From Fasciola hepatica (lineage: Eukaryota > Platyhelminthes > Trematoda > Plagiorchiida > Fasciolidae), in assembly GCA_948099385.1 (NCBI GenBank), contig CANUEZ040000159.1, positions 5,908,501 to 5,972,500 of the forward strand: DNA of 64,000 bases. Reading direction: 5' to 3'. A model generated the notes under the pieces. The model ran no database searches. It saw nothing but the letters and a program-made list of their open reading frames with translations, and was not told the DNA's origin. Each line of letters begins with the position of its first letter. Position 1 is the first letter of the stretch. Below, one piece after another: positions 53,654 through 64,000 of this stretch. Made by a program: the position numbers and the translations under genes.

Positions 53654-53687
<34 letters not shown>
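53163..53687 (+). mobile_element. 5'-truncated LINE 3' end, (ATT)n-tailed family
   Basis: Non-coding. It aligns with the last 500 bases of the copy ending at 63631, ending GCATGCTTCGGG, a hairpin and CCGAAATAAACC, then (ATT)n at 53655-53687. It interrupts the minus-strand LINE around it between the RT active-site box and the next conserved block. Confidence 0.75.
53655..53687 (+). repeat. (ATT)n microsatellite, LINE 3' tail
   Basis: Eleven ATT units directly after the conserved AAATAAACC end. Confidence 0.9.
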
Positions 53688-53689
<2 letters not shown>

Positions 53690-56600
53690 AGTCCCCTGAA
53701 TGAGTACGGTTCCTGTTTAGCCACCAGCTTACAGTCTTCCGCCAACTGGTAGCCCGGGTTTTGGATGCCCCCAAATAGATCGCCGACTTAAGCCGAAAAC
53801 AAAAGAGGACCTAAGACAGGCCCCGGTGAAACTCCACAAGTAACTGTGGTCCTCGTGTCCTTGCTCCAATCCACCCTGGCTTCATACGTTCGGCCCCTGT
53901 GATACGCTCGGATCCATTCCAGCACCCAGGGCTTTGTGCCCGAGGCCTCCGTTTTCCACAACGGCAGGCGGTGATTTGCAGAGTCAAAGGCTTTCCGGGG
54001 GTCCTAAAGCGGCCCCCAGCTTGTTCACTCTCACCTATTCTGGCATCTGCCCCGTAAAATGAAGCAAGCAAGTTGAACAGGCAAGATTCGTTTTTGACGA
54101 ATGCGCGTTGACTGTTGGAAACCGCCCTATTTTCAGCTAGGGGTTCGGCCATGCGGTCCCCATTCAGTATCTTTAGCATGTTAAGAGGCACGGGCAGAAA
54201 ACCGATACGTAGATAGTTTTGCACTTTTCCCCCTCATCTACCCCTCTGTAACGGGACATCCCGGACCATCTGCCTGTTCTCAAGAAGTTGCTCGCGGTCC
54301 AGCGGCCTATTGCGCGAAGGGGCAAGAATGGCGGCTGCCACCTAGGCGGGAGGAGGTAGAATCGCTGCCCGGGGGCAATCTGGGTCGGCTGTCTCCTGCA
54401 CGTTAAGTCACCTTTGAGTTCTTTTCACCCTGTCAGAGGGAACAAAGAATAATTGCTCTGCCTTTTTCCTGGTGTGGCTCATACTCCGGGTCTAGTGTTT
54501 TTTCTCGCTGGTGTAGTCTCCAAGTGCTCTCGCAGTAACCCGGATTTGGTATCTTCCTCAAGTTTACGGTAGCCATTCCTGAACTCACCGCAACCCGTAG
54601 CTACGGGTACGGCTGTTTTCGGTCTCACATAGTTGTAGTAGACTTATGAGCACCTTTCCGAGTTTCCGGCTCATCTTGTATCGTAATAGACTGCCGTGCT
54701 TTTGAAACCTGCCGGTTACTCCTCGCATCATTCTGAACCGTAAATAAGTGCTTCAATTAATCTGCTGGCCACCGCGGCACCCTACCTGTCCTGTGAACTA
54801 CGCTAGCTGGGGCAAAACCCTGTGCGCAAAGTAAGACCAATCCTGGGTTCAGTCGGTTTTTTCATATTTTTATAGTGGAGGTCTCATATCAGTGCCAGAA
54901 CTGAGGCGACTGGACCTTGTACTTCAATATCTTCAAAGCATCTTCTGGGTATGTGAGGCATCAAATCTTTTGCGGCCAAATAGGCAAAGTGAGTCACCCT
55001 GTGGAAGCTTCTTCTTGAGGGCGCTGGTGAATGTAAGTCCCCAAAGTCACGGGTGTGTCTGTAGGCTGTCAGGTCCAGTGGCCCAAAATTCTATCCTTTC
55101 CCAACCTGAATGATGGACGAGTGCTTCTTCCTGCGCAAAGTCTAGAATTTTGACAGAATGATCATCTGTCACTGTCCAGGGATTCGCCCAGTCTACCCCA
55201 GGAGAGTTGAAGTCCCCGAGGGTTATGAGTTCACGTGCTGCGGCTACGGCCCGATCAAGGCAACTAGCCGGGCTATGTCCCCCGGTATGATCGCTGGTGG
55301 GGGCTTTGGCACATAAAAGCAATGCGTATTTTAGCTTGGTGAGTTTTCAGCTCAATGAAGGCTGCCCGCACAATTGGTGTTGTGGTACATCCTATGGCTT
55401 CTGCTCTATTGTTCTGAGACTAGTATTAAAGCTCTCCCGCCTTCCCTTCCATCACCCTTATGGGCTCGGTAGATGAATCATCTGGAAGGGAAGGGGGTTC
55501 CAGTTCAACTTCTCAACTTAAGCCAAGTTTCGGTGATTGCTACACAGTTAGTACTGGCAGCCTTCACAGCCAGTTTGGGCTACTTGCCCCCAGCGATACA
55601 TGCACTGGAGTGAATCATGGCTAGGTTTTCAGCCCCGTTCCTGCGCCATTTGTGAGCTGATAGGTGTGCTGCTAGGAACCTAGCTCCATTGCTGTCCGCA
55701 ATTTGACGGTGAGGTACCAGCCTCAGTTCCGTCTTCTATTTGTCCGCTCTGGCCAGCATTTCGGGGCTCCTTTATGGTTTTCAATCCTCTGGAGATAGAG
55801 GTGATATGACCGTCTGGGAGGAAGCTCATCATTCTTCTGGGCCAATAAGAAGTTGGCGGATTCCTCCAAAGTTGATTTTACCAAAACTGTGACCCACCCA
55901 CTAACAGTCCCAGTTATCTGGTCTCAATGTTGAATTTGCCCCGCTGATGACCTTAACAAGTTCCACCCAAACAAAGAGAGCATCTTCTTTGGGCTTTGCT
56001 AACCCGATGAACACCGGCGTGGACCGTGGTGGATGACCACTTGTACACTTAAATTTCCCAGGCCTGAAGACCCTCCTCGTTACAGACTGACGTGGAAGAC
56101 CCGTTATTATTAGGTTTGAAACTAGGTGTTGCACACATCTCCATCCCTCTATCTGGCTGCCTGGAGGGCAGACTCGGGGACCCCTTTCGTTATTATGTTA
56201 TGGTTCCTACCGAGAGCTTTTTTGTATTCTTTGGCGATTTGCCCAGGGTGACCATCTTTTCCTCAATGGCATTCAAGTCCGCTTCTTGCCTACCGAAGCT
56301 TTTGCGCATTTGAGACACTTCCATTGCAAGGCCTTAATGCAGCTTGGTACTACCGAGACAGCTCGGCATGGAGCTGAGTCCTGGGGTGTTATCAAGGATC
56401 CTGTCTATCTCAAAAAGGCCGGAGCAGTTAGCGCACTCCACTGTAAGCGACACCATGACCACTGATCAATTACCCTCGCATATTACAAAAAGCTTCCAGC
56501 GGGCCCGTTCATGGTATTGAAGTTTGTAGTTAAAGCCAAGCAACTTGAGAAACCGTCGGCCGCACTTCCGGTGATACCAGCAGTGACGGTTGTCACGCCT

Positions 56601-56764
56601 TATTCTTTTCTCTACGGCAGGAGAATACCTGGCATTCCCGCAAGTGGCATCAGCCTTTATCTGCCTAATAGCACCGACCGTCATAAACCTAAGACTTTGG
56701 CTCATTCCAGTGAAGTAATTTAGTTGTTCAGAAAATGCTGTGAATATTGCTTACAGTAATCGCC

Positions 56765-57060
56765 GGCCAACTGAAGGTTTGGCAACGCGTAGAGACTCAT
56801 TTCAAGACAACCCAAAAAAACAAGGTCGATTCCGATTGGCCATGGTACTGCATGCAGCGAACCAAAGAAAATCAAAATGGCAAATCCTCATCCGTGTTCC
56901 TTATGGGCTCTCAAGCTCCAAAACCTAGTAACGCGCCAAGAACTGCAGCTTAATGACAGCGGACGGTTGACCGCTAAATGTAAGGCTATCAAGCACAGTC
57001 GCGGCAAAGCTCATCCTAGCTCGAGGCAAAGGTGGAGGACCGATTTATGACAAAATTTCA
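56765..57060 (-). mobile_element. Old BEL-like LTR
   Basis: Aligns by eye with the intact BEL LTR (6233-6658) in the same orientation. Blocks in order: ACGCGTAG, AAGGTCGATTCC, GGTACT, GTGTTCCTTATGGGCTCTC, AAGAACTGCAGC, CACAGTCGCGGC and AGCTCGAGGCAAAGGT. It is clearly divergent and no duplication was found. Probably a solo LTR of a related subfamily. Confidence 0.65.
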
Positions 57061-59619
57061 GACGAATCAGCGCAAAAAAATGCAAAATTGGACTTCCGGT
57101 AACAAATGTCCAAATAAGGGAAATGATATCCTTTTTATTATACAACTTTGATGAAAGGCAAAGGGCTTCTTCATCTCTTTCAGAGCATACGCACAGAAAA
57201 TAGTGCGTGGACAAACAGGTTTTCGAATGTCAAACGACATAAGGATCATGAGCTACCACGTAAATGAAAGATAACTGGTAGCATTAATATATACAGGTAA
57301 AAGGTTTTAGAGTCCACGGCGTTTCCATGACCCAAACCACCGCGTTGCTCGTCCGTTAACTCCATTTTCATGATACGCTCTATTTAAGCGTAGCTGCTTC
57401 CCGGAAGCCTGTAGAAGGCTCGTGTCGTCCGCAAAAGAATACTGTTTGCTCTACAATGGCCTACTAACTAAAGCGGTAAGAAAAATTGAAATTCTTTGCA
57501 ACACCTTCCACAGTTGTATCGTCGAAGGCGAGAGCTAAGTTTCCTCCGAATAATATTGCGAAAGTTCTTCCTAAGGTAAACCCGAGGTCTGCGGGTAGCC
57601 TAGGTTTAGGGAGTCCCCAGTAGTTGCGACAGAGTAACGATGATAATCTAATTTATTGCCTACTTTTCCGTAAGCACTTGGCAAAACTGTCAGCTTGCCT
57701 TCCAGTTTTTGGGATTCATGCTATGTCTTGGATTGTGATGGTTTATCCACCTAGATATCCATAGCCTCCGTCTGATCGACACTGCATTCAACTCTGCGCG
57801 GGCATTAGCGCCTTATCATTGCAGATACAGTTCCCTTAACTGAGCTTACGTTGGGAGGTGTCTGAAAGTCACAGGTGTTTATTATAAGACATCTTTGTAA
57901 TTTTTAGCTTATGCCGGCGTTGAGTTTGCGGATACTGGAGTGGCAGCCAGCTGTGATGTGATAATTAGCATGCGATAACTACTGCAGTAGAATTGGATTT
58001 CGCCAACACGGAACTCCAGACATTTTGTGCTGGTGTTCTTTCGGGCATCAAACCTGTTGGACTGAAAAAATGGTTAGGGGAAATTTGATATATACCTATC
58101 CCATTGATCAACGAGAAGGCTCCCCTGCATCATCCACAAGTGGGACTCATGGATCGGATGTTCCGCACGGATTCTTTGCAACAGATATTTTGTTGGAGCA
58201 ATCTTCCGAAGTGAAAGCTGTCGGAATTTTAGGAACGCCTCCTCCAAACGGCTTAACTTTGCGTAAAGGGTGTCAGCGCTAACATTTCTCTCGAGGACCT
58301 AAAGTGTCCCGACTCCAAATGGAATTGGCCCCAAACTTCATCTCATCCTAGAGATTATTTGAGACATTTAAGTGTAACTGCGCAGGTTTTCCGTGTAAGG
58401 CCTCTTGAAACTCATAAGGCAATACGTTTTCAGGAAGCGCAGGACCATCTAACATCCTTCGTCAGTGAGTTTTAGAGGTGCAGGACCTCGGCCAAGGCAA
58501 TGAGTTGTCGTCAGTCAGCTATTTGCGAAGCACGGTGGCAAAGGACTTCAATATAACCAACAAGTACACCTAAAACAAATTGTGCTGTTCCGGTAATATT
58601 AAACGCGCTTAAAGGGAAGCTTCGGGCGAGCCTTGAAAAAACGTTTTATCTCTGAAATGTGTGAATTATAGATATTACAACGTCAATTACCTTGTTTACC
58701 CTTTGCGGCATTTGTTCACGCACGAGGAGAAATTCTGGGGTTTTCCACAACCACGATAACATCCTACGGTCAGCCCTGGAAAGCAAGATGGCCCAACACT
58801 TTGCCAAAGGAATGCCGTAACTGCAGATCTAACGAAAGTGGGACGAATGTAACTTCTCGGTCAAACTGAAGAAAAATTTCTCCCGTGGTTACGGAGACCT
58901 TGCTCAGCTGCATTATGAGGCCTTTTGGTAGTCCCATATGTGTGTACTTCTAGTCTTCCAACCTTGTCGAGGGGCAACCTCGTGCTGTGCTCAATGAGGG
59001 CCTTGAATCGCGTGGTACTTTCGGTATACCTTCCTTGACGATTCCTAAGGGACCTCTTCATTGAGCCAATGGTAATGGGAGTCGAAAAGAAAGCTTCGTC
59101 AGTGAATTTACCTGTAAACTGCTGTTTTGATCAGGTGGTGTTGCCGGTGGAAACGAAGCCCATGGCATACCTATAACCTACATGAATGTTCACAAGTTAC
59201 TTTTACCTGGCACTGTCGGCGGTCTTTCTAGTATTACTACATTACTGAAACCCTGCTAACTCCGAAAATTAACTGGTTGACGACTTCGTTATTCATTTGA
59301 ATGATTTACTCAAAAATGTTGGTTGCATCATGGGAGCTATCAGAGCACCGCCTGCATTAGCCATTGTTGCCTGTAGCTGCTCCTCGTCAAAGACGTCTTT
59401 CTCAACCACGTTTAGGAATTACCATGCAGCGGCTCTGAATGTTGAGTCCAAAGGAAAGATACAGATGGCGTCAAATGATACCACGCGGAAATTCGGACTC
59501 GAGGCAAAGCACACGGTGCTTCCGTATCAAGCGTTCACCAAGAACAGCATAATTCAGTAAACCGAGTTCTTTCTTTTTCAGGTAGTACCTCTTTTGTTAA
59601 ATGCGGACCTGACTTACCT
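57061..59619. other. 2.5 kb with no recognised gene or repeat
   Basis: Short open frames (58025-58282, 59297-59560 on plus; 58861-59061 on minus) show no known motif. Given the surroundings it is probably very old transposon sequence, but nothing in it supports a particular family. Confidence 0.4.
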
Positions 59620-61081
59620 TACCTACTACTGAATATATTTACCATATCAGTGAACATCGGTCTGATGCCCGCAAACTGGAAATGCTCAGTCGTAATTTCC
59701 ACCACAAGAGAGGTCCACTGCATGAGGTAACAAACTACAGTCCCATTAACCATACACCTGTCCTCTCTCAGCTAATGGAAAAAATGGTAAAATAACACAT
59801 TGCCAAGCACCTCCTTCAGTTGGACGTTATTAATTCTCGACAACACGGTTTCCTTCGGTCAAGATCCTGCGCAACCTGCCAACTCAATTTTTTGAATCAC
59901 GTCACTGAAATGGCAGACAATGGAATGGCCCTTATAGTACTTTACTTGGATATGTCAAAGGCGTTTGACCGCGTGCCACACCCACATCTTCTGGCCAAAA
60001 TCCGATCCTTTGGCATTACGGACCCTTTACTATCTTCGATCAATTCTCACCTGTCTAATCGCTCTCAGGTTGTCTCAATAAAAGGACACTGTTCCAAGCC
60101 TAAACCAGTTACGAGCGGTGTTACACAGGGTAGCGTCCTTGGCCCTCTTCTGTTCCTCATGTATATAATCGACATATTCCTCTCAGTGAGCCATAGCACC
60201 CCATTTCTCTTTGCTGATGACATTAAAATTGTCTACTCATTCAAGCCTGAATGCATCGCCTCAGCTATCTTAAACATCTCTAAAGACGTATCTGCACTCC
60301 ATAGATGGTGCTCAACATGGCAGATGAATTTTTCCGCTGACGAATGCAAGTTTCTTGCATGTAAATGCAATCTACCTCCAGGATCCTTAGCCGTGTGTGG
60401 TTCAACCATTGCTAACAAGCAAATCTTTCGAGATCCTGGCCTAAACTTACCTGCATTTTTAATTTTTTAGGATATTCGACCCTCCAAGTCGCTAAGGCCA
60501 GAAAGTGCCTGGGGCTAATATTTCGCTCCTTCCGACTTTAAGACTGCATTCTTTTCCTTTAAAAATCTCATGCCAGGCCTTTATTAGAATACTGCCCACT
60601 GATCTTCTCTAGTATGCGGAAATCAGACAGAATTGGTATAGAATCAGTTCAACGTAGTTTTACTAAGCGACTGATTGGATGGAGCTCACCCCTCACTTAT
60701 AAAGAACGCTGTTCATTTTTTAAACTAGACCCTTTTTGGCTTCGCCGTAAGAAACTGAACCTTATCTTTTTGTATAACATCCTTCACAGCCGGACATATA
60801 CTTCTAATCCATTGCCTTTCGCTCCTGTTTCTAGCTATCCACTACGCTCTAGAATTCTTACCCTTTCAACCCCTATTTCTAACACTAGCTTACGCTCACA
60901 TTTCTTCATCACAGTGTACTCTCACTTATGGAATAAGTTACTGTTAGAAATACGCAGTTCTACTTCCAGCCATCGGTTTAGAAGTGCGTTGGATAAATTC
61001 CTCACGGTTACCCAAACCTTACAACTCCTAAATGTAGACATACCCGATGACCAAGCCTATGAGAAGGGTCTAGAATTTTGA
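59620..61081 (+). pseudogene. LINE reverse transcriptase, 5'-truncated, (ATT)n-tailed family
   Basis: Related to the long LINE at 42026-46368. Weak RT start at about 59620-59810. A clean open part at 59820-60470 has RQHGFLRSRSCATCQLNF, LYLDMSKAFDRVPH (first catalytic aspartate), SGVTQGSVLGPLLFLMYI and FADDIKIV (both aspartates). A frame change between 60470 and 60614 follows, then the C-terminal part at 60614-61081 (MRKSDRIGIESVQRSF, SPLTYKERCSFFKLDPFWLR), ending EKGLEF. It lacks the endonuclease. Codons around the stop in the long LINE are lysine here. Confidence 0.85.
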
Positions 61082-63584
61082 GTAGCGTAAACACTGGCGG
61101 TCTATGACAGATGGAATCAAATAAACATCCTTAGTTTTTCTGCCTTCCGCAATCGAAAAACTAGTCCCAGAGAGTCACTGTCTATTATTGTTGCCTCTTT
61201 GTATCAATTCCCATTTATCCTCAGCTGGGAGCAACCCAGACTACCTTCCCCTACTTTTTCTCTATTTCCAGACCTTCATTCGTGCGTACATTTCTCTCGA
61301 TGACTCTCAATACTGTAGAGACCACACCGGTCACTAACCTGGCCTATGCATCTATCTGACCGTCGGCTATTCGTACGCTACCCGACCGATGCTTCCTCGG
61401 TTACGTTCCGGGATCCCCTGGTGCCTGGTCGCCTGATCGTGGACTGCCTGATACCTACGGCCGTTTGGCCCCACCAAGAAAACTCACGCCAATACCAACG
61501 GTGCGAGGCGCGGTCAGATCCACCGCTTTGGCCGGTGCACATCGGGCGTGCAGGCCGAGTGCAACGATGTGCGGGCTCAACTAGGCTGGCGGATTGCACC
61601 TCCTGCCACCAGAATTGGTTTTCGGGTTAGGTGTCCAGCGCAAAGCCAGCCTCACCCACTAGCGCCAATTGCGGATTGAAAAACAACGTCCCCTGTATCT
61701 TGCTGCTGCCACCCATTGCCTCCTCCAACGTTCCTGAACAAGGTTTACCATACACCCGGTCAGGTTCCAAATCAACATATGCACATGTACTTACTCGGCT
61801 CAGAGATGTACCCTACTATTTTCGACTACTGACATTTACATCCATCGACTTATCTTTTATTTGTCTGAACTGAGACCATATATACCTCATCCCATTATGT
61901 CCGGTTACCGGATTCTGTACCCCGAAACATGAAATGGTTTTACTGTTCAAATATCTTTATTATGAACGACACTATTCCTGATATACTCTTGAAGAGACCA
62001 TCCATCCACTTGGTAATTTGTATGTCACCACTACAATTATCTAAACAAAACCAGCAGTTAAAGTTTCGTCTCTCGCCTGTCACAATTCCACACAAAACGA
62101 AATGGTCCTCCTCCCAGCGCTTCGTCTGCGTGACACCAGCTCTACGTTCATGGTATCCTTTCGTTACATTTTCTCTCATTCAGCCATTTGCATTTCATGA
62201 CAGTTGCATTGGCAATGAAGTATCCACAATCCAGGACACAAATAGTTCGATTGCCTCCTTAGCTTTTCATGTCAGACTTCAACATACCCAGCTATGCGAT
62301 TACCTGCACTTCCTGAGAGCTGTTCATATGTACTACTTTTATACGACTGCATCAGTCCACTATATGTCTACCTCCGGCATCCACTTTGTAACAAACTTCA
62401 GATGCTCTCAAGCTACTCATCAACGAACTCAGACAAATCCATAATCGTATCACTTTTCACTCATTTTTGAACCACTGCGCTGCTCCGCTAAGATATCATT
62501 GTCAGCCACCTGCACCACAATCCATGGAGTTCTTTTTCTACATCTTTTGCTGAAAATCGACTACCTGTAGTTATGCTACTTCGTTGTAAATTTGTATTCC
62601 TCATCTGTCAGTCTTGGAGTAACCCCCGATAAACCAATATTTGAGCACCGTTTCACCCACCTATTACCCATTGTCATTTTTTCATCAGTCCTCCACGACT
62701 GGGCATCTACGCCAAAGAGTACTGCGAAAGCAATTTCTCCAAACCTTTGCTAGAAATGAACTATACGCATGCCAGGTTGCTGACCTTTCGGTTGGTTCCC
62801 AAATGCCCCATGCCATACTCTTACCTGCGCATCCCGTTAAGCGATTCTTCACGTTCTGACAGTATCGTTTATACACCACACCCATACGACTTTATAATAT
62901 CATCGTATATCAACTCCTCTGTCCAACCTGTTGTCAACTTGTGTTCACTAAATAACCTAAAACGAACCCTTTATTCGAATAGTGTTTCATTCACCTGTCA
63001 ACCTTTGCCACTCTGCTCCATTAAAATTTCCAGGCTCGGACATCTACATCCACCTCCTTATGAGGGCATCCTTCACAATCTCTTGATGAATAGTAAGTAC
63101 TAATTCAGTGATAAAACGGACTGTTTCATTTACACAATTCCCCTCGTTGGAGGACACCACAAATCGTTCGGTATTATATCTCCACTATTTTCCGGGTCAT
63201 CTGGGCTACCGGTTCAAGTGCATGACCTTCATCACAAAAATTCGCCAATTTTTCGTTGGTACTTTTTCGAAGGTTTTTTGTCAGTTTCCTCATCCCTGCG
63301 ACTTTACATTGACGCTATCCGAAATACTACGCGTTTTCACTTCATCCACGCTTTACTTTATCACATATCTCGACCGTGGAGCCCATTTCTCTCACTTCGG
63401 AGAGGTGCGCCCACCTGACTTTCAAATCCAAACTTGCCGGGCATTCATTCGTGCGACCACTAAAACCTATATACTTTTGTGCTGCATTTACCCAAGTGAA
63501 TATTCAGGGAACCTTTTTGTGACCTCACTTGTATCATATGATCATGAAATCAAGCATGCTTCGGGTGTCCCGAAATAAACCTTC
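61082..63584 (+). mobile_element. 3' UTR of the (ATT)n-tailed LINE
   Basis: 2.5 kb following the stop codon, without coding signal. The last 500 bases match 15383-15880 (inverted) and 53163-53654. It ends in a TTCGGG-TGT-CCCGAA hairpin and AAATAAACC. Confidence 0.75.
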
Positions 63585-63631
63585 ATTATTATTATTATTG
63601 TTAATATTATTATTATTATTATTATTATTAT
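63585..63631 (+). repeat. (ATT)n microsatellite, LINE 3' tail
   Basis: Imperfect ATT run (one GTTAAT interruption) at the end of the LINE. Confidence 0.9.
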
Positions 63632-64000
63632 AAACCTGCCATTACCAACGAGCAAAATGTACTGATATCCTAACGAGCATTCAGTGATTAGCCGTTAATT
63701 TTGAGGATCTAAGAATCAACGGCTTGATACGAAGGCAACCAGCAAAATAACTGACGTCTCCCGGATTCCCCACGCGACATCTAAAATCGACGCCATACAG
63801 CATCATTTTACCAATCACACATATTAATTAATTTTTAGATGACTGCAGTTCCACTCACCACAATAATCTATCTAACAATGGGAGAATGGACGCCAGGGGC
63901 TCTTTTGCACGATGGTTGCTATTTACTGCGACAAACCATTAAATACTTGTATATGTGTTAGACTGCCGGAATACCCGAACCGGCAGGGGTAGTGAAGTCG
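63632..64000. other. Right edge, no feature recognised
   Basis: 370 bp beyond the LINE tail. No gene, repeat or RNA gene seen. Confidence 0.4.

Larger units (their letters stand above)
52570..56460 (-). pseudogene. CR1-like LINE, decayed, split by a LINE fragment
   Basis: Reading down the minus strand: RRM-like part at 56134-55901 (LVSNLIITGLPRQSVTRRVF), endonuclease at 55322-55047 (ITLGDFNSPGVDWANPW, with the catalytic GDFN kept), a weak linker near 54540-54300 (ADPDCPRAA), RT at 54224-53705 (NSQRAFVKNESCLFNLL, SPGPVLGPLLF, then QLAEDCKLVA instead of FADD). An inserted LINE tail occupies about 53163-53687. The protein then resumes: VDRWTTQWQ near 53155, and SLMKPHLEYCEQAWPRFLQ at about 52890-52830. 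Many stops. The order is right for one element, so these pieces are taken as one dead copy. Confidence 0.7.

Noticed and set aside
56466..56705. Minus-strand CWYHRKCGRR segment as a Gypsy gag knuckle
   Set aside because: It resembles the CsRn1 motif start, but the following cysteines are missing and no other Gypsy sequence is near.
1..64000. CRISPR arrays, tRNA or rRNA genes, bacterial operons
   Set aside because: None seen; spaced repeats and operon structure are absent and the content is eukaryotic retrotransposons.

Overview
This window looks like repeat-rich DNA from a eukaryote, most probably a parasitic flatworm (trematode or cestode). Three things suggest this: a CsRn1-type Ty3/Gypsy element (CHCC gag motif, tRNA-Trp-like primer site), several CR1/Jockey-type LINEs beside an intact BEL/Pao element, and an EF-hand gene with a 38-nt micro-intron. 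The species cannot be named from the sequence. I see no bacterial operons, rRNA, tRNA genes or CRISPR. Only one clear host gene is visible, a calmodulin-like EF-hand gene at 4479-4833 (minus). Almost everything else is transposon.

Layout. 1-3975: decayed CR1-like LINE (+) ending in an AACTG tail. 4479-4833: EF-hand exons (minus). 5460-6062: LINE C-terminal fragment (minus). 6233-12692: complete BEL/Pao element (minus), with identical 426-bp LTRs, a 5-bp target duplication and an uninterrupted 1828-codon gag-pol. 12888-18430: three or four broken LINE pieces (minus). 18670-19048: solo LTR with a perfect 5-bp duplication, sitting in a possible exon. 19135-35642: very large palindrome with 8.2-kb arms and a 110-bp centre; the arms hold decayed BEL copies, a LINE 3' UTR and a LINE RT fragment. 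35639-38410: second palindrome with 1.1-kb arms and a 550-bp centre containing another solo LTR; it starts exactly where the first ends. 38475-52300: a nearly complete LINE (minus) with a very long 3' UTR, split by a CsRn1-like Gypsy element (46369-51798) that has identical 308-bp LTRs and a GGCA target duplication. 52570-56460: a CR1-like LINE (minus) split by a short (ATT)n-tailed LINE fragment. 56765-57060: an old BEL-like LTR. 59620-63631: a 5'-truncated LINE (+) of the same (ATT)n-tailed family.

Order of events, by inference: old CR1-like LINEs came first. The (ATT)n-tailed LINEs were inserted next, some into older LINEs. BEL copies decayed, leaving solo LTRs. The Gypsy element and the intact BEL inserted last, as their LTR pairs are identical. 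The two palindromes, with arms about 99.6-99.9% identical by eye, are the most unusual structure. They are either recent fold-back duplications or long-read/assembly artefacts, and the sequence alone cannot decide.
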